The notes under the pieces are model-generated. The model did no database searches and was not told the DNA's origin. It worked only from the letters and a program-made list of their open reading frames with translations. A stretch of 64,000 nt of DNA from Metellina segmentata (Eukaryota; Arthropoda; Arachnida; Araneae; Tetragnathidae): positions 95,616,293-95,680,292 of the forward strand of contig OX375883.1 in the NCBI GenBank assembly GCA_947359465.1. Reading direction: 5' to 3'. Both the position numbers and the translations under genes were made by a program. Positions 20,459-33,021 of this stretch are shown piece by piece. How positions within the stretch are numbered: position 1 is the first letter of the stretch; every line of letters begins with the position of its first letter.

Positions 20459-22212
20459 ATGGGGTAGGTTGTTACAGAATGAAATGGGGCACAGTGATAC
20501 AAACCTAATTTGTTCAATTAACACATTACAAGCAAGCATATGTTTCACAATGTAAATTTTATTACTCTTATAGCTCTTGCTTTTTTTTTCAATTTGAGAT
20601 TTTTAAATATAAATCTGAATGATGACATTAATAAATTAGTTAATTTTCCTTAAAGCTTTTCCTCCATATATGTTTGATCACGTTAGGTTGGTGTGGAAGT
20701 TTGGCGAGTGGGGTGCCAGCTCAGGTGTTGCTTCGTCATCTGACCTTGGTTGAAAATTACGCGGTTACGAAAATTACGATCGTCAATAGCCCGTTGTGTT
20801 GCTATTGTATGACGTTAACTAATAATTACCATTTAGGTTTGCATATCTTTTTAAGTGTGATATTTACAACCTTTCTTTTTTATATGATTAGCAGTTTTCT
20901 TTTGTTAATTCTTTCGAAACGTTCACAATCTAACAAAATTATGTAACACTCTCCGTAAGAAGTGTTGTCTTTCTCTAAGGCCCCCACCCCGAAAAATGTA
21001 ACTTCCTATCAAAATCTAAAATAAGTTTACAATTTCTGTAATCTTATTTTATCATCTACTTTGTAAGTGGCTACAATCATTGCTAATGTTTTCCTCACGT
21101 TAAAAGCTGTTCAATTATACGTAAACTAATAAAAAATAGTATTTTATTTTAAGCCTGATTAAGAAATCATTAGATATCTGTTATATTTCAACTCAAATAA
21201 ATTTTAATAAAATCTCATTCTTTATATTTACTGTTGCTGCTATAACGTAACACTGTATCCCACAGTGTGTAATACTGTACTCCGACAGTGTGGACACAGT
21301 GTTACAATGTACATAACTTCCAAAAACATTAAATACGGGAAATAAATGTTACTTTTTTAAATTTTAATGATATGTAAGAGATCTAAGATCATTTTAAGGG
21401 CTTTGTTTGCTTCATATAGATGCATATCTTGATGCCACAGCGAAAAATAAAAAAAGTGTAACACTATGCCCACCTTCCGCTACCCATCCACATAGATGTT
21501 TATTGTTTGTTGGCAAGACAATCTCTTCATACATTCATTCGTGGTCACTACTATGATACCACAGATGTATTTGTGATCGATAACCACTATTGTTTCTAGT
21601 GCTGGAAGAGACGACAGTAAGAATTTTGTTAGAATTTTGAAGGAAAGTTCATTGCTCACAAGTTTTGACACAAGTACCAATCCACAAAGATGCAGGGTTG
21701 ATAGTTTTTAGTTTATTGTCTGTTGGTAAGATTATCTCTTCTCACATATTCATTCGGGGTCTTCAATATGATGCCGTGGATGGATTTGTGGTTGTCAACA
21801 GTTATTGTTACCAGTGTTGGAAGAAAAGTCGTGTGTTTTGCTTTAAGGAAAATGTTTGCTTGAATCTTGGTGGGAAGTTCCATACTCACTAGCTTTTGAC
21901 ATTCGTAGCAATACACAAAGACTCTAGATTATAGATGGTCAATTAGCTCATGAGCTGGCTCAAAGAGCTAGCTCCCTTGACGAAGTGAACGAACTCTGAT
22001 TTGTTAAAAAAGATCGGTAGCTCACTGACTCTTCTGGGAGCTTCCGCTCTCGATGTGTCATTTCTGCATTCGCTCTTTTGCGCTCACCAGCTCTTTTGCT
22101 CAATAGTTCTTCAAGCGCTCCTGCTTACATCATGGTTCACTCAGTTGATTCTTAGTTAGGTTAGTAGAATCATTTTTTTTTAATCTTGACTGCGCTCAAT
22201 CTTCGAGTTCAG
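20459..22212 (+). repeat. Interspersed repeat block D, copy 2
   Basis: This is the second copy of the block at 457-2550, in the same orientation, including the two ~200-bp tandem subunits (21480-21930) and the AGCTC-rich end. It lacks the ~505 bp seen inside copy 1 and is interrupted by a SINE 3' fragment (20678-20834). Confidence 0.65.
20678..20834 (+). mobile_element. 5'-truncated SINE inside block D copy 2
   Basis: Only the body and tail of the SINE are present, from TCACGTTAGGTTGG to the ATTACC tail. The corresponding place in block D copy 1 (about 665-672) is uninterrupted, which confirms an insertion. A short imperfect duplication (TGTTTG / GGTTTG) flanks it. Confidence 0.75.
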
Positions 22213-22480
22213 TTACTATTATTATTTAACTTAACATTAATATAATAATAATAATAATAATAATAACAATAATAATAACACACATCCATATATCTCGGAA
22301 GGGATATCATTTTAATACAGTTACATAAAATGAAATAAAACGCAATTCGATTTTATTGCATTGTCATCACTAAACAAGGTATCCCGGCTACTTCCGTACT
22401 CTGCGAGCGGATCTTTTCAAAACCAAATGTGCACAGAATAAAGAATCGGGGTCACTTCAAATAAAATAACTCTTCTTTTG
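22213..22480 (+). pseudogene. hAT transposase C-terminal remnant
   Basis: After (ATA)n-rich sequence (22220-22280), about 22375-22460 reads QGIPATSVLCERIFSKPN and HRIKNR. This is the start of the hAT C-terminal dimerisation motif (normally PATS..SER.FS). It then meets a stop. An AATAAA lies downstream near 22570. It is only a fragment of the gene. Confidence 0.7.
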
Positions 22481-23052
22481 ATAAATTTTAATTAAGTTCT
22501 AGTTTTATGTTTCACGATTGGTAAAGTTTAACTTGATTGTAATTTTTGTTTTTATACTTTTGCTTAAAATAAAGTTTGTGAATTTAACAAAAATGAGTTA
22601 TTTTATTATTTGGCCGAACTTGGGAAGTAAAATTTTTTTTCTAGAATTTTGTTGCTATTTTTTATTTAGGTACAAGCGAATTTTTTTGTGAATCTCTAAA
22701 CTACAGTTGAAAGAATGTAGTGGAATTTCTTTTAATCTTTCACTTCGCGTTCAAAAGAGGATCAAGTCAGGTAAAAATATAGAAAGAAATCTTAATTGCT
22801 GCTACTGTAATCTGCATACGGGGGTTCATTTAAAAAGTAGAAGGGTCCTTAAAGTTATTTATTTTTTTATGGACTATTTACAAATCTATATGAATTGACA
22901 TGGTATTGGGCTGCTTCATTTTATTTCGGTCTCCCTCTTTTTGTTGATTTTAAAGGGAAACTGCGTAATTGCTGGATGAGTGCTGCGTGAGTATTTCAAG
23001 CACGCTTGGCGCCTCTTCGCATAGACATAGGTGTTCACGTCGCGACGACGTA
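22481..23052. other. AT-rich sequence, nothing recognised
   Basis: No gene or structured repeat is seen apart from the possible 3' end of the preceding hAT remnant. Confidence 0.5.
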
Positions 23053-24243
23053 ATTTCCTCTCAAGGAGGCACCATGAGTGTGGAGGATCCGATCACAAGG
23101 GGACCCCTTGGACACTTGAGTCACAATTAATCAAATTAGCAATAGCTGTGGGGGTACAGTTAGGAAATTTCAATCATTTTCTTGAAGTCACTTCATTTAA
23201 GTCATATTCATTTTGAAATAAGAACATCAAATAATGTTTTTTTTTTGGTCTTTGCTTTCATAAATCGAATTTTTTAAAACACTATTCTCATTCCTGTACA
23301 CAGTCCTGTTTAATTTAAATACTTGCAAGCTAACCTTTTTTGTACTGCTTTTTCTCAGTTTCCACACACGACGATCCTTTTAACTACAGTAGGATGTATA
23401 GTCAAGAAACTTTCAGATAAAAGTAAAACCTGTATATGCTAATTTCAAGGAGATAGTTGGTGCCATGGAAGAACTTTATGATCCCACAAAAACTGTCGAA
23501 ACCAGAGGAGCAGCGCAAACGTTTTTACCAGCAGTATGTGATTTTTCTTTTTACATTTTTACGAAAAAGAACTAAGCAATACCAGTCAAAAATATTTTTA
23601 TTTGTTTTGCTTTCCTTAGCTGGAATCGTTTGAGCGCAGGAAATGGAATCTATGATTTCTCGAACACGATCAAGGTCAAATTCGTATGGTAAAAATATGT
23701 AAAAGTTACAATTTAAAAACTATTCATTTAAAAAAGTCATATTTTTAGGTATCGATGTAATGTGAAATTTTCCGCATATTTCAAATCGGTTGAAATTTTT
23801 ACTCTTTCTTTAACGATCTAGGAGATAGAAAAAGAACACTCCAGTTAAAACTTTTTATTTGTTTTGTTCTTCGACTGAAATCGTTCCTCCGCAAAATGAA
23901 ACGGAAACGGAAGAAAATAAATTTAGAATCTGTCTTTTTTTATGGTGTTGCCATTCTAAGAAAATAATAATAATAAAATTCCCTTAAATTAATTTTAAAA
24001 TGTTCTAGATTGCATTTTAAAAATAAATGCTTCGTACAAAAATTATGACAACCTGGGTACCAAATTTCATTATTGTAAGTGCCAAAGATTCGTCAAGACA
24101 ATGTGTACACATAAACAGACAAACACTTCCTTTTATAATAGTAGAGATAATTTTCAGTAGTTATTGCAGGAGCATAGGATCCATGAACTTAGCGTCCAAC
24201 AGCACGTGGGATTTTTATTTCAATTCCAAGACCATTACGCATT

Positions 24244-25530
24244 CTCTCAACTAGGGATGCGACATCGACAGTAAAACATCGATGTTCAGAATTAAAACAT
24301 CGATGTTGATAATACATCGCCCCAAAAACATCGATGTTTTTAAAATTCAGTGTATTTAAAATTTTTTCCCCATTTCAAAACTGGTTTAGCAACTACTGAT
24401 GCTACATCGACAGCAAAACATCGATGTTTTGAAACTTTGATGTTCAAAATTAAAACATCGATGTTGATAATACATCGCACCAAAACCATCGATGTTTTTA
24501 AAATTCAGTATATTGAAACTTTTTTTTCTTAAAACTGGTTCAGCCACTATTGATGCGACATCGACAGCAAAACATCGATGTTGATAATACATCGCCCCCA
24601 AACCATTGATGTTTTTAAAATTTAGTGTATTTAAGCTTTTCCCCCCATTTCTTAAAACTGGTTTTGCAACTAGTGATGCGAAATCGCCACAAATACATCG
24701 ATGCTTTTTATAGAACATCAATGTTTTGAAAACATCGACATCGATGTTGCATCCCTACTTTTCAGACCCTTCGCCCTTGACCACTTTGGTCTAAAAGTAT
24801 GTTCAATTTGCTAGTTATAAAAATTATACTACTTTGTTATTTTTAAAATTTTTATAAAGGTACTTCTTTTATTTAAAAATAAAACATCAACAACGTAAAA
24901 ACATCGACAAGTATAAACATCGATGTTACAAAAACATCGACTCCAATACATCGAGGTTAAGTACATCGATGTTTTTTAAAAAACATCGATGTTTTGAAAA
25001 CATTGACATCGATGTCGCATCCCTACTCTCAACATCTCTCAAATTGTTATTTAAAAATAAAACATCGACAAGTATAAACATCGATGTTACAAAAACATCG
25101 ACTCCAATACATCGAGGTTAAGTACATCGATGTTTTTTAAAAAACATCGATGTTTTGAAAACATTGACATCGATGTCGCATCCCTACTCTCAACATCTCT
25201 CAAATTGTTATTTAAAAATAAAACATCGACAACGTAAAAACATCGACAAGTATAAACATCGATGTTACAAAAACATCGACTCCAATACATCAAGGTTAAG
25301 TACATCGATGTTTTTTTAAAAACATCGATGTTTTGAAAACATTGACATCGATGTCGCATCCCTACTCTCAACATCTCTCAAATTGTTATTTAAAAATAAA
25401 ACATCGACAACGTAAAAACATCGACAAGTATAAACATCGATGTTACAAAAACATCGACTCCAATACATCGAGGTTAAAGACATCGATGTTTTGAAAACAT
25501 TGACATCGATGTCTCATCCCTACTCTCAAC
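24244..25530. mobile_element. CATCGATG-rich hAT-type MITE with amplified right end
   Basis: The element starts TAGGGATGCGACATCGA at 24252 and ends with the complementary CATCCCTA; TSD CTCTCAAC (8 bp) lies at 24244-24251 and after each right end. The first right end is at 25025. Three further units (25026-25186, 25187-25364, 25365-25522) repeat the right end together with the TSD and the host flank. The interior is dense in ACATCGATGT palindromes. There is no transposase; the EHRCF-type reading frames are artefacts. TIR start and 8-bp TSD fit the hAT superfamily. Confidence 0.82.
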
Positions 25531-25930
25531 ATCTCTCAAATTGTAAAAACTATGTTCAAGAAGTTAATATCTTTCATTTAAATAATAAGATGTATTTGAA
25601 TAATAGTTGTGTTTGTTTCTTAATCTTCGTCTTATTCTTCTCAGATGAAAATTTTTTTTAAAGTGTTAAAATTAATTACAATAGTTAAAACAACAATATG
25701 AATCACTGGGTATTACATGCCGGCTATAAACAAGCTGTACCAGGCTAAAATTTAGAACTTTGAAGATGTTTGTAATGAACTGGTTGTGGGGGGTCATATA
25801 ATATATAATGAAACACCTAATAAAATTACTGACCAAACGCAATATAAATTTTATTTTTGAAGATATTAATTTTTACGTGTGTGTCCAAAATTATATTCAG
25901 CCTAATAATTCCTCTCTGTTATAAGGAGTT

Positions 25931-26667
25931 TTAAGGGGGTCCGAGACACAAAAATCGTCAAATTTTCAAAAAAAAAAATTTATTATTTTAAGAAATTCTG
26001 TGTTTTTCTGCTTAAAATGACGTCTAAATCCTGTTTCTATCTTAATTGGAACTAGAGATATAATAATTTTTGTGGTGCGCTGTTTTGAAAATCTAACTTT
26101 TAACAGTTGTTGTCATGGCAACAACATCCGTCTTTAAAACTTTAAATGCGTTTTTCTCCATGATACATTTTTCAAGATTTCCTGTATTAAAAATTGCTAT
26201 AAGTCAAAAACCGATAAAGTTTAAAGGTTGAAATTTTGAACATATATTTTTCAAACATTATACTTTAATTTTGATTCAGCAAATTTGAAACAAATATTTA
26301 CTTTTAAAAATATGACTTTTTAAAAAAACAAGTACCTTAAAATTTTCAAAAATTTTCATTCAAATATTTTTTATTTTTTATTAAATTAATATTTTTTAAA
26401 TTGCTGAATCAAAATTAAAGTTTATAAATTTGTGAATAATTTACTGCAAGAATTTTGAAAATCGACCAAGAATATTTTGAGCCTTAGCAATTTAAAATGA
26501 CCCCTCTTTTTTTCAAAAAATTTTAATTTAAAATTTTTAAAAAACTTTTGGAAAAATTTTGTGTTGAGATTTTGCTTATTAGTTGGATGGGTAATCAGTA
26601 CAAAAAAATTCAAAGTTCTAAATTAATTAATAAAAAATATTTTCTGATATGTCCCGGACCCCCTTAA
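25931..26667. mobile_element. TTAA-flanked MITE
   Basis: Inverted ends read TTAAGGGGGTCCGAGACA (left) and TTAAGGGGGTCCGGGACA (right, minus strand), with TTAA at both edges as in piggyBac-type targets. The interior is AT-rich with no transposase. Confidence 0.75.
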
Positions 26668-27415
26668 ATATAAAAATGAAATTATATTAAAGTTGGCAAC
26701 TGTATACTGAACTCTCTAAAGGGTCACTGTCTATCAGGGTAACTTCCTGTCAGTCATAGTGTATGGAATATTCAAGAAAAAGGTAAGATGGATATTTAAT
26801 GTCTATGATTACTTAAATGTAATTAGTAAATGTCCATTCTGTTGCATCATTATTTTAAATCTAACAACTAACTTTTAATGAAATAAATCATGAAGAGGAA
26901 GTATGTTATTAACAGATGCTAAATCATCTTTAGTTTTTTTTTTGACTGTGCATGAAATTTTAAACTGCAATTCTATTTTAGTATTAAATGTCCACTCTAT
27001 TACATATACACTACAACAGAGTGGGCCACAATTGTAACATAAGAGACATAGTTTTTACTTTTTTTTTGGAATAATCAATATATTCAGATTCCACATTTTC
27101 TAAATTCATTTAGCGTGATTGTATCAGAGACAGCATCTCAAGCCTTCATGAGGTCCAAACATTCGGTTTGTAATAACTGACTTAAAAAACATGTTGCTTT
27201 TATGACTTTTGAGAGACTTGGGCACAAAAATAAATTCTGAAGTGCGCAATGAATAAATTAGTTTTTGCTTTGGGTGCTATGTTCGGGTCGTACCACAAGT
27301 TGTCTCCTTTAACGCAGTGGTTCCCAACCCCCAGGCCGCGGACCGGTGCCGTTCCGTGGATCAAATGGTACCGGGCCGCCGAAGGAACATTAAATTATTT
27401 ACATTTTATTTACTA

Positions 27416-29938
27416 CTAGAGGGCTGACGCCCCCTGCTCGCTGACGCTCGCCAACCCCCGGAACTGCAAGCAGTTCCCTCCGGATCGCTCCGCGATCCGA
27501 GCTCACTTCGCTCGCCCATAGGACACTACAATTCTTTAGTCTAGCTTAAAAGGGGCCCAATTTAGTCTACATAGACCTGAAAATTGATCTGATTATGTAT
27601 TGCTGAACGATACAGCTACAGTTCTGAGAGAGCAGCGAGAAAGGGGATCTCTTGAGACTACTATGTACTAAATTCATTTTCAGGAACAGTATGGGTGAGT
27701 ATTTACACGGACAAATAGATTTTTATGACAGTATATAACTGAATGTATTTACAATAATAGCAAATTCTAAGGTATATGATATTTGAGTATTTACACGGTG
27801 CAAAACAGTTTATTCGAAGACCCTTTTTATGTATTGCTGAACCATACAGCTAATGTTCTGAGGGAGCAGCGAGAAAGGGGAACTCTTGGAACTACTATGT
27901 TCTAAATTCACTTTTCGTAACAGTGTGGGTGAGTATTTACACTGACAAATAGATTTCTGATATGACTGAATGTATTTACAATAATAACAAATTCTGGGGT
28001 ATATGATATTTGAGTATTTACACGGTGCAAAACAGTTTATCCGAAGACCCTTTTTGCGTATTGCTGAATCATACAGCTAATGTTCTGAGGGAGCAGCGAG
28101 AAAGGGGAACTCTTGGGACTACTACGTTCTAAATTCACTTTTAGGAACAGTGTGGGTGAGTATTTACACTGACAAATAGATTTGTGGGATATGATATGAC
28201 AATGTATTTACAATAATATCAAATTCTGGGGTACATGACATTTGAGTATTTACACTGTGCAAAACAGTTTATTCGAAGACCCTTTTTATGTATTGCTGAA
28301 CCATACAGCTAATGTTCTGAGGGAGCAGCGAGAAAGGGGAACTCTTGGGACTACTATGTTCTAAATTCACTTTTAGGAACAGTGTGGGTGAGTATTTACA
28401 CTGACAAATAGATTTCTGGGATATGATATGACAATGTATTTACAATAATATCAAATTCTGGGGTATATGATATTTGAGTATTTACACGGTGCAAAACAGT
28501 TTATTCGAAGACCCATTTTACAAATTGCTGAACCATAGAGCTAATGTTCTGAGGGAGCAGCGAGAAAGGGGAACTCTTGGGTCTATGTTCTAAATTCACT
28601 TTTAGTAACAGCGTGGGTGAACATTTACACTGACAAATAGATTTCTGATATGACTGAATGTATTTACAATAATAAATTCTGGGTACATAATATTTTAGTA
28701 TTTACACGGTGCAAAACAGTTTATCCGAAGACCCTTTTTACGTATTGCTGAACCATACAGCTAATGTTCTGAGGGAGCAGCGAGAAAGGGGAACTCTTGG
28801 GACTACTATGTTCTAAATTCACTTTTAGGAACAGTGTGGGTGAGTATTTACACTGACAAATAGATTTCTGGGATATGATATGACAATGTATTTACAATAA
28901 TATCAAATTCTGGGGTATATGATATTTGAGTATTTACACGGTGCAAAACAGTTTATTCGAAGACCCTTTTTACAAATTGCTGAACCATAGAGCTAATGTT
29001 CTGATGGAGCAGCGAGAAAGGGGAACTCTTGGGACTACTACGTTCTAAATTCACTTTTAGGAACAGTGTGGGTGAGTATTTACACTGACAAATAGATTTC
29101 TGATATGACTGAATATATTTACAATAATAACAAATTCTGGGGTATATGATATTTGAGTATTTACACGGTGCAAAACAGTTTATCCGAAGACCCTTTTTAC
29201 GTATTGCTGAACCATACAGCTAATGTTCTGAGGGAGCAGTGAGAAAGGGGAACTCTTGGGACTACTATGTTCTAAATTCACTTTCAGTAACAGTGTGAGT
29301 ATTTACACTGACAAATAGATTTCTGGGATATGATATGACAATGTATTTACAATAATAACCAATTCTGGGGTATATGATACTTGAGTATTTACACGGTGCA
29401 AAACAGTTTATCCGAAGACCCTTTTTGTGTATTGCGGAACGATACAGCCGAGGTTCTGAGAGAGCAGCGAGAAAGGGAATCTCTTGGAACTTTTAGGAAC
29501 AGTGCGGGTGATTATTTACACTGACAAATAGATTTCTGGGATATATGAATGAATGAATTTACTATGATAACAAATTCTGGGGTATATTCATTCAGATAAA
29601 ACCTCCTTGTACACACAGTTGTGTATTTGAGAACTCGCAGACACAACAGTAACAGTATTTCTAGCGGTAATTCTCTGAATTCGTTCGTCAAAAGATTCCC
29701 TAGTTCACTGCTCTCTTCTTCGCTAATTAAATTGAAATTGACGCAAAGAGCTAATTTTTCTATCAAAAACCTCTCACAATTACCGGGAAGATTGATCAAG
29801 GCTTAAAAGCGACGCGCTTCCCGTTGTTGAAATGAGGGATAGCAATATTTACATTTGTAAAGGACAAAACCGTTGCCACACACCGGAGAGAAATACAGGC
29901 CGATTTTGCGCCACGCATAAGCGTAATATATATATAGA
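27416..29938 (-). mobile_element. Helitron insertion with exact ends
   Basis: On the minus strand the element starts TCTATATATATATTACGC and ends GGGC-GTCA-GCCC hairpin, then TCTAG. The host is A at the 5' side and T at the 3' side with no duplication, which is the Helitron rule. The segmental-duplication copy 2 (43585-43589) has the empty site TACTATGG. No Rep/helicase ORF is present, so it is non-autonomous. About 2 kb of its 2,523 bp is a 229-bp tandem array. Minus-strand frames at 29803-29925 (with CGNGFVLYKCKYC, a possible zinc-binding piece) and 29512-29799 have no family I can name. Confidence 0.92.
27545..29590. repeat. 229-bp tandem array inside the Helitron
   Basis: Nine copies are marked by AGCAG(C/T)GAGAAAGGG at about 27631, 27865, 28092, 28324, 28556, 28776, 29008, 29235 and 29463, i.e. 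spacings of 220-234 bp. The outer units are the most diverged and the middle ones nearly alike, as expected for unequal exchange. Confidence 0.95.
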
Positions 29939-30083
29939 TGGTGTATTTCTCTCGGGTTTGTGCAGTTCTTATCTATGAAATGACCACTCAAATTAGGAGG
30001 CGGTAAATCAGAACTTGAAATGTGTTCTGTTACTAGAGCTTCAATTATGATTTCTGAATTCTGTATTTCTCTATTTTCCAATT

Positions 30084-30644
30084 TTGACAAATGTGACAAC
30101 TGTTTTCACGTTGGCAGACAAAGTAGTTGCATTGAAAGCCAAACCTAAGTTGTGGGGCCGGCGCGTTAACAGAAGCATTTTGGACATGTTTCAGACATTA
30201 GTGGGTATTCTAGGTGAGACTGAGCCTAAACATTCATTCTCAAAGTTTGTGCACCCTGTCTTTGCTTTTAAAAGAGTTCGAGCGCTACTTCCCAACCACA
30301 AAAGACCCACGAACTAGTAAGGAATGGATCCGCGACCCAATGTCAACAAATCAGGCGAATCTAGCATGTCTGTGCAAGAAGAAGATCAACTGCTGGAGAT
30401 TGCAAATGAAGGCGGCTTTAATACTACGTTCGAGACAACAACTTTACCGGTGTTCTGGATTAAAGTCATGGCGGAATACTCTGAGATTGTCACCACAGCA
30501 CTTAAATCCCTATTGCCATTTCCGACAACCTATCTGTGTAAAGCGGGGTTTTCTGCAGTGACAGCAACCAAAACAAAACAACGAAATAAACTGGACCTAA
30601 GCAACACACTTCGGGTGTCATTGTCTCCTATTACCCCCATATGA
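30084..30644 (+). pseudogene. hAT (ZBED5-like) transposase C-terminal fragment, copy 1
   Basis: Plus-strand fragments encode the C-terminal part of a ZBED5/FAM200/SCAND3-like hAT transposase. One part is around KPKLWGRRVN and HSFSKFVHPVF. The other is around ESSMSVQEEDQLLEIANEGG, LPVFWIKVMAEYSEI and the dimerisation motif LPFPTTYLCKAGFSAVTATK. At least two frameshifts separate the parts near 30215-30330. The N-terminal BED zinc finger and the catalytic core are absent. Confidence 0.88.
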
Positions 30645-31630
30645 AACCATTTCATAGCAAAGAAACAAGCTCAGGGTTCTCATTGATTTAGCGTTCTAGT
30701 GAGTAAAAATGTTAAAGCACTTTATGTTCATTTTTTGATGCATCTGTATTTTATTTTGAAGGCATGTTTAAATACAATTAAATTGAAATTATTAAATCAA
30801 AACAATCAATGTCCCACCCCCCTCAGCGGGCCGTGTTAAAATTATCAAACGTTGATCCGGTCCGCGGCGATAAAAAAAATTGGGTAGCACTGCTTAAACG
30901 CATCCACGAGCTTAATGAGATCTGCTTTGAATTTCATAACACCATTGTGTCTTTCGACCCATCGAGTTTCGCAAAGTCTAGGAAGTTGTTCCACAATGTC
31001 TATTCAAGACGCTATTTCTTTTCGCTGAACCCGTGGAAAAACTCACAACTTGTTTGATGATGCCAACAGAATCACGCACGCTTGAAACGGACGAAAATTT
31101 GGATCCGATTCAGTCGACGGATGAAACATGGTCAGTGGATTGCATTTACAATAATTTTTTTTAACTTCGTTAACAGCACCGCAATGATTAACGTGTCTGT
31201 ATCAATACTAACTATTACGGAAGAATCCAGTCCCAAATTTTCAACTATCTTAACAACTTCCTGACCAATTTCAACTCCAGTCGCTTTTAATTCAGCCGAA
31301 GTTGACACGGTAGTGAGGTTTTTTGGGAGTGCTTACGCTCTGATTTTTGTAAAGAAGCAAACATATCTAAAAAGTCAAGAAATTTTCATGAACTTCAATT
31401 CTTCTTGCTTCACCAGTCACGTATACTTGTTCAAACGTCAGTTGATAAATATGCGAAACATCTGTAGTTTAATTAAACACTGTGCTATAGACACCTGTTT
31501 CACGAACTTGTGCAACGATATGAGATTGGATTTCCATGGCGAAACAATGAATTATGTCATTTTGAATGGTATTGCGTATAAAATGAGTTTTAGAAGACAT
31601 CTTAAGGCCTTTCCATTTTTTTAAAGGCTA

Positions 31631-31936
31631 TGTTTAGCATAGATCACAATAGATTACGCCATGAGTGTTCAGCTGAAGCTTTCACTCGTGTTAGTTTTGA
31701 ATTTCACAAAGAGAGACCAAGCTTTAAAAACTTCAATTTTCAGCTAACCAACAAATACTATACCATACAATCAATTTTTGATTACAATTGAAAAGCATCA
31801 ATAACTGATTTTGAATGAAGTGAAATTAAATATTAATAATAAACCTTTATGCCTGTGTAAACCCTGTAGTTCCTGGAAGAAAATCTTCGTTATAGAGATT
31901 AGTATCGTAAAAAGGAGAAGAAAAAAATTTCAGATA
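31631..31936. other. AT-rich sequence, nothing recognised
   Basis: This lies between the older hAT remnant and the Tigger-type MITE. No coding or repeat structure is seen. Confidence 0.5.
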
Positions 31937-32272
31937 CATTAAACTCCCGATTATTTGCGGGCGGATTACCGGCTTAACCGCGGTTACTTTGTGACAAAAT
32001 GTGGTTGCAAAAACTTTAATCTCAAATAAAAAAGGTGTTTTGTCACAAAAAACAATTAACTGATATTTTTTTGTGAATAAGTATATAAATAAACTTTTAA
32101 GTACATAAATCTTCTGTTTTTCAATTCATAATTCTATGTATATGCCCATTACTGTAAACAAAAATTATTCAAAAACATTTCTGTGTTTATTTGTACCTTT
32201 TTTTAGCCATTTTGCGGATTATCCGCGGTTACCGCGCCACTCAATTCCTCGGATAATCGAGAGTACATACTG
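31937..32272. mobile_element. Tigger/pogo-type MITE
   Basis: A 336-bp element bounded by TA. The right end (minus strand) starts CAGTATGTACTCTCGATTAT and the left CATTAAACTCCCGATTAT, and both continue into GCGG-rich sequence (CCGCGGTTA). The ends resemble Tigger-type termini (CAGT...CTCGATTATCCG). No ORF of note. A second copy is at 45582-45917. Confidence 0.75.
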
Positions 32273-32984
32273 TACTCGTTTTTATATTTTTCCATCATTC
32301 TTATTATCATTAATATAATACTTAAAATTAAGCATCTATAAAATCTATGAAGCATTGTTAACAATTTTTGGCCTGTTAACATAAACGTGCAGAAAGGGAA
32401 TATTTGTTTCGTAAATTTTGAGCAAAACGTCGTTTTAATCTGATCAACTATTGTATGTCAGCCCCTGTACCTTAAAATTTATTAGATGCAAAAATTAAAC
32501 CTACTAAACAAAATGACATTGGAATAGTAACGTGTGTGTGATTAAATAGGATTTTAACTAAATAAAAAAAATCTAAACCTCCTTACGACAAAAAAAAATT
32601 AAAAATGTGAACTTTTCAGGTTTCTCTGCCTGTTTTGAAAAGGCTTTATTTGTCAATACAAATAAGTCCTCTATAGGAAACAAGGAAATAATGCAGCTTG
32701 GATTTTGCCAGCTTTTGTATAAATTGAAGCTTGGATATTTTTAAATTGAATATTTTCAGTTTACTATGGAAAATTGGGGTTATATTCATTGGTCTAGAAT
32801 TACCAAACTGAACAAAAATCCACAATTTACTATAAATGAGATCATCAAATCAGAGTAATTTTCTGTAAACTAACAAAGTTTTAAACATTAAAAGCTTCAC
32901 TTCCCTTTAATCTACTGAAATGACAAAAGCAAACTTTAAATGGACTACAACTTTGTTCAGTCTCTTAAAATTTCACTAAAGGTA

Positions 32985-33021
<37 letters not shown>

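Larger units (their letters stand above)
27307..30900 (+). mobile_element. hAT element (ZBED5/SCAND3-like family), copy 1
   Basis: The element (27315-30892) starts CAGTGGTTCCCAACC and ends GTTGGG(T/G)AGCACTG-like, giving inverted ends, and is flanked by an 8-bp duplication CTTTAACG / CTTAAACG (one mismatch). Next to the left end is the familiar GGCCGCGGACCGGT stretch, and GGTCCGCGG lies near the right end. Its own length is about 1,055 bp once the Helitron (27416-29938) is subtracted, so it is an internally deleted copy. Confidence 0.9.
26990..31630 (-). pseudogene. Older hAT (ZMYM1-like) transposase remnant, split by a younger hAT
   Basis: On the minus strand the flanks of the inserted hAT (27315-30892) read as a decayed hAT/DUF4371-type transposase. 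About 31015-30901 gives a conserved stretch around LCETRWVERHNGV and LIKLVDAL. About 31300-31180 resembles VKIVENLGLDSS. On the other side, about 27306-27220 continues with KGDNLWYDPN. Frameshifts and stops are frequent. The two halves are contiguous once the insert and one TSD copy are removed, so this element is the older host. Outer limits are uncertain. Confidence 0.6.

Noticed and set aside
23464..23540. Short ORF starting MEELYDPTKTVE as a possible exon (also at 39602)
   Set aside because: Only about 25 codons, no recognised domain, and it is inside duplicated transposon-rich DNA. Too little to call.
24386..25374. ORFs with repeated HRCF and IDVL stretches
   Set aside because: They are translations of CATCGATG tandem palindromes, not a protein.
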